Source of the DNA: Phytoseiulus persimilis
Lineage: Eukaryota > Arthropoda > Arachnida > Mesostigmata > Phytoseiidae
NCBI GenBank assembly: GCA_037576195.1
Contig: CM075101.1
Coordinates: forward strand, 26,536,001 to 26,600,000
Length of the DNA stretch: 64,000 nucleotides
Direction of reading: 5' to 3'
Translations under genes and position numbers: made by a program
Notes under the pieces: model-generated
Told to the model about the DNA's origin: nothing
Databases searched by the model: none
Seen by the model: only the letters and a program-made list of their open reading frames with translations
Part shown: positions 24,401 to 36,800 of the stretch, in pieces
Position numbering within the stretch: position 1 is the stretch's first letter
Layout of the letters: every line of letters begins with the position of its first letter

Positions 24401-27400
24401 CCCGGAGCTGCCACACGAACTTTGTTCTCGTCCTCTTCCTTGTTTTTACAGCTCGAAGTTCGAGAGAAAGTCCGGGTCGTGGCAGTTGCACTGGCCGAGG
24501 ATGCCGTCTCTGGTCACTTCTGGACCAGTCAAATTCCTCGCTTCCATAGAGTTAGTCGTCAAAGCAGTCAACCCGATTCGAGTCCGAAGTTAGATTTCGT
24601 GCCAAGGCGAAACCGCGTCGCGAGGAGCATCAACCAGACAGCGGGAGGGCGGAGGCGGTCGATTTACCGCCGCGCGGATCATGCAACTGAACGAGTAAGC
24701 AAGCAGACAATCAGGAACAGACAAACAGCTGCAGCTTCCAGACAAGCGACCAAACAAGCATCCGGAAGAGACCAGAGGCGCCGCCGCCGCCATCGCGTCG
24801 ACGATGACGACAACGGTCGGCGTCTCTTCCGCTATTCCTCTTCATCCGCCTCTTGTTCCCCTCTCTCCTCCGTTCTCTTCCGTACACTCGGTATCTGTCT
24901 TCTCCCCTCTCGCAGCTTCCTTTGAGCAGAAGAGACTTCCCTCTTCCTCTGCCGGCGTCCCTTCACCCTAAACTCCCTAAAAGCAGACGGCGGCGGCAAC
25001 AGCACCAACAAAGCGGCGGCTAGACTCACTTTAAGCAAGCAAGCAAACTGTGCGGCGGCGGAGCCGAAGTCTCTTGCTTCCTATCCTTACTCGCTTCTCC
25101 CCAGGAGCAAGCAAAGCCGACGGAAGTGTGTGGGTGAGAGAAAAGGGCGAGAAGCGTCGAAAGCTCCCTATCAGATCCGTCGGTGCTGGTGTCGCGGCTG
25201 CGTTGTTGTCGCTGTTGTCGGGGATGCCACCACCGCAACCATTGCCGGCAAAGTCAACACTAGTCCATGATGGCTTTTTGCCTCACTACACTGCCATCAC
25301 CACGGAATATTCCAACTCACCCCATTGACTTGCAAGATATTGAGCCACATCGCTGTTATCTTTTCCATCGTGCAATCCATGATCACATTCAGTGCGCGGG
25401 CGGGAAATGGAAAGAACATTATCCATCAGGAGCGACGAGGGGAATCTCGATCATAAGCTGCGAAGGAAGGAAACAAGAGAGGAGGAATATATCCCGCGTG
25501 CTGCCGCAGTGAGAGGTATTGAACTCGGTGTATTCGCCAACCGAGACGTTGCGCGGTCGAGCACGCGGGTGAAGCAAAGGCTGTGCTGTCGATCGAGCTC
25601 GGGGTGGACGGAACCGGGGCTTCAGCTCTCAGCCAGACGTGCACTGGACGAACGTCTGTAATTGGCACTTTTGCCCAAGCATCCCATGAGGCTACCCTAA
25701 TCTAGTCAAAGGCGGCGTCCGCCGTCCTGCGAGATCAGGCTCCGCGCTTTCTTGCCTTGCGTTCCCCTCGCCCTTTCAGCGCCTCAGTTTTCCTTATCTC
25801 TCCTCGCCTCATTTTTTCTTCACCTTTGCGTGGCCCTCGCTGTTACTGCTTCTTCGAGACCAGAGGGTTCATTCTGCGGCTCTCGCGGGCAGCAAGTCCT
25901 GTTCTATTCGAAATGAAGTCAACTTGAGCTTCTCCAAGGAAGCAAAATGAGAACTCGGTGTGAGAATCAGCGTCACAGCACTCCCTCGATACAGCGGGCT
26001 GATTCCGCTCCCCCGCTCGGCGGCTCGCGTCACGGATAGCCTCTGACGGACTTTCGTTGCGGCGAGTGGATTCCGCCGGCGATTCTTCATCGGGTGGGGC
26101 GTTTCACGACTCTGTCAAGATGGGGAAATTGGCGAGAATGCCAACCTTCCAGAGGGGGGCTCAAAGCCAGTTTGAGCAGGAACAAGCGATCTCTAGTTCC
26201 CAATCAATTTCGGAAAGCGTTACGGAAGAAATGTCACTCCAGCACAAGTCCCAAAGCGGAAAAGTAGATAGGCTAACATGCGGGCGAACCAGCCCTTGGG
26301 AGCGGCGGACGTGGTTCAGTAATGGCTAGCACTTTCATCAGTTGTCTTCCACTAGACCTCTTTCTCTCTCTCTCCGAGTCTGTCACCGTGTCTTGGGAAT
26401 CAGGCTTCACTTCCCGGCGAGCTTGTTTCCTTCCGCCTCCCGTTCGTCGCTCAGAAAGGCGACCGGTTTCTCCCAATAACGCGCACCTACTCCCTAATTC
26501 AAGGAGTGCTGATTGTCCCTTTCCGGTTGACCCCCATCCGTTGGGACAAGTCCCTCGCACTATTCATTAGGTGGTTTTATTATGCAATCAGCTTCCAACC
26601 ATGGCCGCTGCGGAGCTGGTGCGCCCCTCCCGCGATTCTAGTAACTTGAGAGAAAACATCGCTGGTCGCCGTCTGTGCTTTGTTTCGCTTTTGTCAGGAC
26701 AAAAGCCTCCAAAGTAGACCCAGAACGGCGGATATCCCTTTGGGTTTTCAAACACCGCGACAAACAAACGAGAGAAGGGATCCAAGTGAGTGACTGAAAT
26801 AAGGGTCAGGGACTCTCCTTGGGCAAGTCCGTGTCGCATGGGCGGGACAGGGTTCGCTTTGAATATCTTGTTGAGCACTGGAGGCGCGAAAAAGTATACA
26901 TATGTATATATATATGAGTCCGAAAGCTTAGCGAGTTGCTGCGAATTGAGCGCAAAGCCCGTCGAGCTGACCCGTCGACCGTCCGGCGGACTCGGCCAAC
27001 ACACATCAGTGAGACTTCAGAGTTCCTATCGGATTTGCAATTAGTTGATTATTAGAGGGAAGCCGCGTCAAGCAGAGACGATGTGTCTAGTCCAGAGAGC
27101 AACCGGCTGAGCTAACTCTCCCCTTCCCGCTACGATCGACACGCTTTGGAGCGATGAATTCAGGAGAAAAGCGTGCGATTTCGCGGAGCTGTTCAATAGC
27201 GACAGCGCAGAACTTATCTGCTCGTCGGGTCCGGCCAATGGTCTCGCTTGGCTGGAGGGTTCCACCTACTCGGAGGAACCCTGGAGCGAACAAAGGATCA
27301 GCGTAAGATGATGGCACCTAAGTTGGTTTCACCCGACCGGGCAAGAAACCACGGTGGCTTGTCTCCGCGGGGACGAGAAGTCAGCTGGACAGGCGAGACT

Positions 27401-30400
27401 GCTCTGCCCGCTAGCTGGAAGGGGAGTCGCATGGGTGTATATCTATTTTTTGATCGATCTACCGACGCTCGTTCGGATGGGGAGTCCCAGCACCTCGTTT
27501 GAGAGAGGGCGCAGGCGTCCAGTTGGGCCCCGAAGCGTTGGTGACATGTTCCTACCCATCCACCGCCCTCCGTCTCAAAGAACAGAACTCAAAACCCCTT
27601 GTTTTATGATGGGCTCTTTCTCGGCGCCGGCTAACCCGCAGCTCCGCGCACCGAGGAACAACACTACGTGGGAACGACTCGTCGTGAGATGCGGGCTCTA
27701 CCGAATAGAAAACGAATCGCCACGCAACTGCTTGCTCCGGTACGTGCTCTGGAGCTGCTTCGAGTCCCTGAAATACGAGCTCGGGTCTCTGCGGACGCAC
27801 ATCATGAGCAGCAACGTTATCCGCGATGATTTCTCGCCTTCCTCTATATGCACCTCTGTTCCTATTCGTGCGTTTACGCACTCGTGCGCATCGTCCAACC
27901 GGGACAGCATCAGCGACATCCAATACCGAATGGCGGGTTGCTCGCTCGCCGAACAAGAAAACCGGGAGCACGGATAACTGTTGCTCAGTCTCTTCGTCGC
28001 AGGGTTCTAGCCCTCCCGCCGGAAGATGTGTCAGAGCCGACTGCGAAATCCCGGACAGAGGAGGAGAACAACTCCGCTGTAAGGATTACTCACCGAACTA
28101 TTAATTTCACAAATTGGATTTTCTTTGAAATTGGTCAACTCGGTTAGAAAAAGTGGACGTTGCAGTGGCGAACTCTACAGAAGCTCTGAACACAGTTCCC
28201 CAGACTTCGGATCGCGGAACTGGAGTAGAATCGCTCGGAAGTATCCGACCTGCTCCTTGACTGAAGTCCCGGACAACGTATCGTCTCCCAGTTCTTCCGG
28301 CTCTTGTGACAGCAGCTAACCAACCGTTTGGATAACGAATCATTGAGCGAGAACAAGTTGGAGAAAGTAAGACAGGAACATTGAAGTGACAGCGACGACG
28401 GATATTAAAATGGGCAAGTCTCGCTCTTCCCTCCCCGGACGAGGAACCCCATCTGATAACTTGCCCTTTTCACTTTTCCGCTTCCGACTGCTCTGCTTTC
28501 TGAGCTGTTCTGTGCAGCACTACTCCTCTCGTCCGCACACGCATTCGTTCTTCCATCGTGTAGAGGGTCTCGGGGATCGCTTGCCATCGATTTTCAAATC
28601 AGTAATTATCATCCTGTCTCGTCTGAGAGTGCTTTTCGTCTTATTTCGGCTCCGGCTTTTTCGTCGTTGTCTGCCTCATGTTTGAAGGCTTGCAGCTGGG
28701 CCGGAGTCATTCGCACAGAGTCATTGGTCAGAACGGGGACGACAGGAAAGCGTTTCTCTTACTGGAGAGTCTCACTACTACTAGAAAGCTTCGGCTCGGA
28801 TCGCAATCCGAGATCGGCGAGAGCCTCTCAGTGGACGAGATGGAAAACTCCCGTCGCATCGAGACGCATAAGTTCGAATCATGCAATAAAGCGTACGGAT
28901 CCCTTGATGTTATTTTGAGAGCCGCGAAGGGTGTTCTGGGCTGGGGGAGGGCGTAACGTTGACAGGAGTGCGATCCGGAGAGAGATGAGAACATCAAAGA
29001 CCAAGAACACGAAATCGAGTGTTCGGAGGTGCCTCGACGAAAAACAACAACGGATCTAATGGTTGTGCTACCGAATCATGCGTAGAGTCAGTTGCGACGG
29101 CACGTGCCGACGGGTACCGAGGTTTTGTGCGTTGCTTGCCCGGATCCCTTGCTGAGATACATTAGCATAACTTGCGTTGCCCTTAAGCGGCCACACCAAC
29201 GGCGCCGACAGCAGTTTTTTTCTGTTTGTCGGGGGGGCAAGCCCGGGTCCCACGCAGCGGCGTGGGCGGCCGCGGAAGGGCTGGTGTAGGTGGTGGTTGA
29301 GAGTTCCTTCTCCTAGTGTCCCTCGAGCCGCGGATGACGTCGCCTCCCCAGCCCCTCGTCGGTCGAATCCTAATGCGCATCTGATCCCCGCCGTTTCCTG
29401 AAACACAGTAGTTTTTGCGTCCGAGTGCGTCTCCGTTCTTTACTTCGATCCGATCGGCAGGACAGCGTGCGACCGCGCGAAGATCGTCGGCGTGCTCGCG
29501 ATCTCACGGAAGACTGCACCACGACCAACATAAATGTCGGGAGAACGACCGCCGAACGGTCGAAGTTTTATTCATTATTATTATCATCATCATCATGAGT
29601 GAGCTGCGTTCACTCATTCGTGCCAACGAACGTGCAAAATCGATTCCTGTCATCTGCTCAGACAGCTGATCCATTGCGTTGCTCGCTCGGCATCTGTCTC
29701 GTTGACGCTGTCGACGTGCTTCTCGATGTCGGCCGATGACTTTGAGGAACTATTGAACCACGAATCGGTCAAAAAATTCCGCCGCTTGTTGGCCTCATCG
29801 GCGATTCGTGATCGGGCCAATTGATAAAGCCCCAAAGACAACACGAACGCTGGTCGTCCAGGTCGACGTGTTCCGGAATTCCGCAGCCAGGCGCCGGAAG
29901 ACTCTCGTCCGACCGAGATTCCGGCTCGAGGGCTCTAACTGCGCTCAACGATTCCGATTCAGAGTGGATTTAACCCGGAGCCTGTCTCCGCAACAATCTG
30001 AGGCGGGCAGATTAAAATTTCGGTGATTGATGTCGCTCCTGCCCGAGTCCTTTGAGGTTCCATCGATCACGTTCCGGCTCAAACGCCGAAGTGTTTCGTC
30101 GACGCACTTTCAACGAACGGCGGCTTCGAGTCAGACATTTCGATCAACATGAGACGTCGTTGATTCCAGTCGTTGTCGCCGCTGTTGTAGAACTAGGTCA
30201 TCGGCTGCAATCGGGAGTTGTCGGAGCGACTGCCGTTTCCTTGAGGGGGCGAACAGCGGAACAGGAACGAAAGTTGTTCCTGAAGATGAATTCCTAAAGC
30301 ACTCGGGGGAAAGCGTTGGAATGAAACGTGCGTGGGACCGACTGCACAGTCGAGTTTTCTCGCAAGCCAGCCGCTCGCATTCCGCAGAGAAAAATTACCG

Positions 30401-31023
30401 AACAATGTGTTTCGTACGCTCATATTGAACGCTCCCACGAGTAAGCCGAGCCGTATTTTCCGGAATAACACGGACCTCTTGCTCGACCGTCCGTCGCCGC
30501 GTTTGCTTTCGCGCCGGAGCTTTTCCTCCATAGGATCATGATTAATTGTTCAGCATATTTCCTCTCCCTCCGTCTAAATGATGATCCGATGGTCTAGAGG
30601 GCTTTGCGGTACCATGGGAAGGTGTTTTGTGGTGTTCATTTGTTCGGAGACTCGGCCGTCCGGCCCGGCGGCCCTCCGTCGATCGCTGATAGTTGGGTCT
30701 GAAAAGCGACTCCACTGAATAGAGACCATCCCGACGGGTTCCTTGGACGGGTTCTTTTTCCCGTCCACGAGTGCGGATAATAAAGAAGTCGAACACATTA
30801 CTGGTCGACTGCAGCGTTTGTAAGTACAACACGCGGACTAATACCGCAGATCTGCTCCGCGAGACTTCGACTCGTGTTCGTATCCGTATTTATAGCGAGT
30901 CACTCAGCTGGTTCGACGGTCGGGCCGGTCACTCATCCAGAAAGTAGCCTTCTCGATTAGTCGATTTCGGTCGTTCCTCGGTATTTGTGGCGGCCGTCGC
31001 GGGTTTCGACCATTGACCGACTA

Positions 31024-31039
31024 AACAACAACAACAACG
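31024..31039. repeat. AAC trinucleotide microsatellite
   Basis: About five AAC units in non-coding DNA upstream of neurexin. Confidence 0.75.
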
Positions 31040-33784
31040 AGTGTCGAAGTGAGTGGAACACACACATTAGAAGCTGCTGTTTATGGTGATCATCATGATT
31101 AGGATCGTTATTGCGGGCGAGCCCTCTCGGCAAAGAGCCAAAAATCGTCTGCGAGACCTCTGAGTGTTGAGACGAGCGGACACTAACATCGTGATGGACT
31201 CCTGACGAGCGAGTAGGAGGAGCTTCTCGATTCCAGAAAAGTTTCCCTCGAGAATAAGAGGATCCGATCGAATCAGCAACACGAACAGTGGAACAACGAT
31301 CCATGAAGTCAACACGTAGTATCATAAAGATTCAATCACCGCTTTCAAAGCGCGGCCTCAAGCTGTGAGAGGAAGCGGGGATACGAGCGAAAGGCGGAAA
31401 CCAAGAGCGAGAAGGAACATTTTAGAAGGACGACGTCGACGACGAGGAATGGCACTACTGCCATTGCAGTTACAACCATAGCGCCGCCAATCGCGGCCGC
31501 GAGCTGTCGAAAACTAACTTTTAATTATTGCTCTCGCTTTTGCTCTCAGCGCCTTCTCCGAGCCCGGGTCGCAGCTCTCTTCGACTTCGACCATCGTCCA
31601 TCTATACCAGGCGGCCGAGGAATAGACGGCGAGATCATGCGTCAAGAGCAATGAATCTCGATTAATGAGCGTTCGACTGTGCAACCACATTCCGAGAAAA
31701 ATTCCCAATCGCATCATGGCCCTCGAGATAATCATGATGGACGTTTTCCAGGGCGATAATGGAATCCCTGTTGTAAGCTTCATGCGATTCAAAGTATTCA
31801 AGACGAAGCTTCACTTCGCACAAACGCTTCGCGGTGCTGCGTGCGGGTATACTCCGAACATCGAAGGAGCAAAGCAGACCTGACATCGGAAAGGGTGCCC
31901 CGCGAGGCGGCGGGCCGGGAGGCGAGCGGGCATTCTCGAAAGAAATAGGAAGACTCGGAGCCTTGGCGGCAGCACAAATAATTAGAATACTCACAGGGAG
32001 AGCAGTGACGGTAGAAACAAAAGATGGCCTCAGGGCCTCCTCACATGTCTTGGATGACTGGACGGATGACTTGCTGCCCCCCGCAATGTCCCCCCGAATG
32101 GTCCCTCGCTCGCGCCCCCATTCACTCGCTGGCTGGGTGGGCGGCGCGCAAGCCCGGGCTCCTATTCGGCTCCAGCCCGAAATCCGGGACCCGGGTCGCT
32201 CTTTGCAGCATAGTTTGCTCCAGCATCCGGAGGTGCACCTTCAGAACTTGAAGAAAGCTCTGGATCGAGAACCTAAAGTCGAGCATGGTATAGTACCCAA
32301 TCATGACGAAGCGGAAGTCGATCTCGTCGGTTCGGAAGTTCCATTTTCCCGGGTGATTGGCACCGGACGAAGTGGCGGCGGCGGATTATGAACAACAGAT
32401 CCGTACGAACAACAGTCAGATACCTAAGACGTCCGCCCCCAGTAGGAAAGAGGGGAATAAAAGATCGGACTTCCTCCAGAGGGTAGGAACAGCGCTCCGG
32501 AGGCCGTGAATGATTAGATAAATATTCAAACGGATATCGACGCGGCCAACGTTCCTGTTGTCGACATTGTTCCGATTCTCCCGAGTCGGGACGCCAGCGA
32601 CTGCTGCGGAATGCTCGTTCCGTCCTCTGTCGTACAGTTTGAGAGGGAGGCATGCAGCAGCTGATGGCGGGAGCGACGGGGGCGCAGCAGCCGCGAGGAG
32701 CGCCCGGGTCTCAGCGTGGCTCCCTCGATTGGGGACCGGCCAAGAAACAGCCGCAGGAAAAGCGGCGAGCGAAACTATGGCGGCGAGGCTGTGTGCTCGC
32801 TTTGACTTGGCGACAGTGCGAGTACTGCAATATTCCTCGCTCTGCGCTGTTCTTGCCGCTGCTGTTACCAGCAGTGCCAAGAACGGTTCTGTTGCCCTCT
32901 TCTATCACTCTCCGCACAGGGAGGGGGACGGGGCGGATTCAAAAGGGTGGAAAGGTCCGACGAACGGAAGAAGAAACCAACCGGGGAGGAGATGTGGTCG
33001 TAAAACCGTTGTACTGCTTATTTGCTTCAAGCGGGACTCTTACGAGCGGCTGGTCAGAAACCGGAAAGGGAAACACAGGCCGACTGGAACGGAGAGCGAT
33101 ACAGACGGGAATCTTTGAGCGTGTTCGCCATACGAACGATCACCGAGGGAGCTCATCCGGGCTACGCACACGTTGTGATGTCCTCGAAGCCACGTTTTTT
33201 GTTGACTCGTTCGTTGATCGGATCGGGGAGCCACCAAACTGTCGGAACGAAGATACAACTGTCACCTGCGGCATGGTGACCCGCTACCGAAACGGCGAAC
33301 ATCGTCGTCGGATCTTGGGGCCCGCTTCGGGTTCCGCTCCCTCACGCTCACCGAGCAAAGATTCGTTTTGATGAGTCTCCTCGAGAACGATTCGCAGACC
33401 GCTGACTGTTGCGGACGAGGTTCCCCTCCTGTTTGAACCGGAGTGAATGTTCACGCGCTCGCTCGGGAGTCTCTGATATTGAAAGAAACTAGGCTTCGGA
33501 TCCAATCAGAATATTGAGCGACTCTCCAGTAAGGCTCTCGGCCGTTCAAGTTCCCGGGCAAGAGAGAATCGGTGAGAAGACTCCGTCGGGAATCTGGGCT
33601 GAGGGAAAAACCCTCCGCTGCCGCCCTTAATCCCGTTTTTATTAAAAGCGGTTTGATAACAAATTCCGATCGAGGCTTTTCGAACTCTACCATTCCTAAC
33701 CAACGCGATTTAACGCTGAAGGGAATACAGTCCCCCAGGGAGGGCGCTTTCCGGAACTTAATCCGAGTGTTTTCGTTGCAGATC

Positions 33785-33841
33785 ATGTTGCTGACATCGC
33801 TTATGGTGCTGAGCGTCGTCTCCTACGCGCACGTGCAGGCC
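33785..33841 (+). other. Neurexin signal peptide
   Basis: The first residues MLLTSLMVLSVVSYAHVQAG form a hydrophobic core followed by small residues, a typical cleavable secretion signal. The family's N-terminal LNS1 domain begins directly after. An in-frame ORF continues upstream to 33572, but the strong acceptor TTTCGTTGCAG and the signal peptide favour the ATG at 33785. Confidence 0.8.
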
Positions 33842-36800
33842 GGCCCAGAGATCACCTTGGACGGGACTCCGAGCTCGTCTTTGCAGTTCAAAAAGTGGTT
33901 CACAGGGACCAACTCTTCGCTGGTGTTCGAGTTCCGCACCAGCTCGCCCAACGGACTCGTTCTGTATGCGGATGACTCCCTGAGAAGGCATTTCGTCGAA
34001 GTGAAGGTCATAGAGGGTAAACTCAGCCTCCGCTATCTCCTGCCGGGTAGCGTCAATCCGAGATCGAGTCGTCTCGTGTTCGGTAAGGATTCCTTCTAGT
34101 CTTTTGGTCAGTCGTCTGGTCGGCCTCTAACTGCTCACGTCGAATCGAACTCCAAAGTTCCGTAGCAGACCGGGCCTGGCGGGCTATAATTGAACATCAG
34201 CTGAACTTTACCGACGGACGTCTGCTCTCTTGACAGGGCGCGGAGTCGCTGACGGCCAATGGCACCGTTTCGAAATGTTTCGCTCCGGAACGGAGAGCAC
34301 CCACTGGCGACTCGATGAAGAACTCCGCTCGGATGTCAGTTCAACGTCGGCGGCGAGAGTCATATCGGATAACGAACTGTTCCTTTATTTCGGAGGCCTT
34401 CCACAATGGTGAGTCTGAGCCTAGATTGAGTGCGCTTCATTCCTAGTTAATACCTGGCCGAATGGAAGAATGCTCCGGGCCCGTCCCGGGTCGCAGGAGA
34501 GGGAAATTCGATTGGGACAGCCTTCAAATCCTTTGGAAAAGAGCCATCTAGAAAAACTGCGTGCTTCGGACTGCTTGCTGCGTATCTCCAGCCGTGCGCA
34601 CACCGCGCCGGTTCCAAGGCCTGGAGCCTGCCTTCGCAGAGTTCTGAGGAATGAACCCCAGTCGACAGACGGGTTCCCGGGGGGCAGGGGGCCGAGAGCA
34701 GAGTTGGCGGCCAGGATAACGGGAGAAGTTGGCGATGAAGAACGAAAGAACCGACGGGTCGAGGAACTCCTTAGGCGCTGCAGGTGCACTGCACCGCCCC
34801 CCCCCCCTTTCCCCATGTGGTTATCTTCGTGAGCTCGGCCGCGGCCGACCGTTAATCAATCTTATCTCCCAGATTATAATATCTTCCTTCTTGGGCTCAC
34901 CTCCGATCGAAGAAGTAAAGAGGGCTGCGCTTGGGTGGGTGATATCGAACGCGCATCTCAAGCGACGGCGAGTTAGCACTGGCCAAGTTGCGGGATCCTG
35001 AGGTCCATTGTCATCGGTTTGGTTCATGGGGGAGTAACAGGTGGGGGAGAGATTTCGTGAATCCCAGTGCGTTCATTGCTCGTTGGGTTCTCGTGCTCAT
35101 ACCTGGTTCGTCCGAAATTCCCCTCGCAGCATTCCCGCCAGCGGCCCGCTCGACCTCCGATATCCGGCGCATACTTCGACTGGAATGACCCGCGCCGCAG
35201 TTTTCGCCAAATCGTCGGCCAAATCGCGGCGATCGTGCGTTTCTGGCTCAACAAGCCTGCAGCGGCCAAGAAACTATAGGGACTCGCGGTCGTGGGAACG
35301 ATAAGCACGGCGACGGCCGCCACGTAATGACCTCTCTGGGTGCCGTGATAGGTCTGATTGAGGTTGTAAGTGAACAAGGAAAATTGATTCGCTTCCGAGA
35401 ACGAATGTAACGATGTTGCAACACGGGCCCATCTTGCTCAGCTGGACGTGTTATTGAGTCTTCCGTCAGACAGCGAAGCTTCTCGATGAATTGTCGATCG
35501 GGGCGCAGCGTCCTCCCGAGTGCCCAGACTGTCCGTTATTCCTCGACCCTCGCGGCGATTCGGAAGCTCATCACAGGCATCACATCCAAAGTTCGAAACA
35601 ACCTCAGCGATACCGTGATCGCCGTAAGACCCTGTACTATTGAGCTTCCTCCGGTCTTTCCCCGTGCATGACGTATTCCGTCCTCTTAGATCGGGGCCCG
35701 TCGTCGTCAGTGGAAGTCTCGAATCGATCGCTGCTCCGATCGCGTCACGCGAGGATCCTGCTCCGAGAGATCCGATGGAGACAGCGGAGTGTTCCTAGGA
35801 CGGCCACAGCATCGCCACAGTACGATGATAAATTGAATCTGGGTTAATTATTGTCCTCTTTCCGAATTGCTGGAACGTAATACGCAGCAAGATGAGGGTG
35901 GCGATGAGAATGACACGAGCTTGATGAGCTCATTTTCGTTGTTGAGCTAAGCGCCGAGTAATTTACCAGCGGGTCTGTTGCTCACGGTTTTTTCCTCTCT
36001 TCTGATTTACGGTCGGTTCCAACTAAGAGGATTTGGTCACAGTCAGCCGACAGAGGTGACAACGAACACGGTTTGAGTTATGAGAGCGCTTCCCTCCGCT
36101 CCGAGTGGACACGAAGACGGAGAGTTACTCCTGTGGAGGAATTATTGATGTTTTCAAGAGCTGGCCCCTCCATCGGCCTGGGCGTTGGAGATTCCGTCCC
36201 TCACGGAGCGGATCAGGCCTGGAATTTCAGGGGCTAGCGCCCCTTGTGGCGGGCGGCCTTGCCGGCTAGCTGTGCCTCCGAAGCTCGAGAAAAACGCCCG
36301 GGAACGGGCACCGCGCACATCCGGCAAGAGGAACAACGGCCCGCGGATAGAAGACTTCAAGCCAAGTTATTAGATTTGCTTCGACAATGAGAAAGCGAGC
36401 GGAATGAAGGATAATTTTTAAGAAACACACACAAGCACACTGAGAAGGCCGCCGAGTGGCTTGAGCGCGGACCGAGAAGCCCGCCAGCCAGCCGTCGGTC
36501 CGGCCGACTGCTCTAAGGAATGTGAAGTATTCGTTCATGCTGCTGAGCTTGGTCAGCTCCGCGCTGCCAACACGGATCGTGATCCAAAATGACATCGGAA
36601 CAACGACTGGGCTCCGAGATACCGAGCGTTATTCCTCGCGACGCAGCTGACGCCAGCCGAGTCCGATGTGATCCGCGATCGAGTCGCGCACCTGCTGTTT
36701 TTCACACAGGAGCGGGCAACTGCGGCGATCAGGTTCTCGATGGATCTTCCCCACGCCTACTGTTGTGCCCGGGTTCACAGCGGCCGGCAGGCGGAAAGCC

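Larger units (their letters stand above)
15656..33781. other. 18-kb region with no recognisable gene, upstream of neurexin
   Basis: Many ORFs of 60-240 codons occur on both strands (for example 24308-24925 plus and 32652-33371 plus), but they are low-complexity, Arg/Ser-rich and without family motifs. The region holds one MITE (18155-18473), microsatellites and stretches dense in CpG. Because the first neurexin coding exon starts with an acceptor at 33781, at least one untranslated neurexin exon and a promoter should lie here. I cannot place them. Confidence 0.5.

Noticed and set aside
24308-24925. 205-codon plus-strand ORF rich in Arg, Ser and Gln
   Set aside because: Composition is repeat-driven, including CAAG-like and CGC repeats, and there is no splice-linked partner or motif.
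27064-27130. tRNA-like segment on the minus strand (AGTTAGCTCAGCCGGTTGCT)
   Set aside because: It resembles a D arm, but no anticodon stem, T arm or B box follows and the acceptor ends do not pair.
32652-33371. 239-codon plus-strand ORF just upstream of neurexin
   Set aside because: Low-complexity, Arg/Gly-rich, no family resemblance; more likely 5' flank or UTR DNA.
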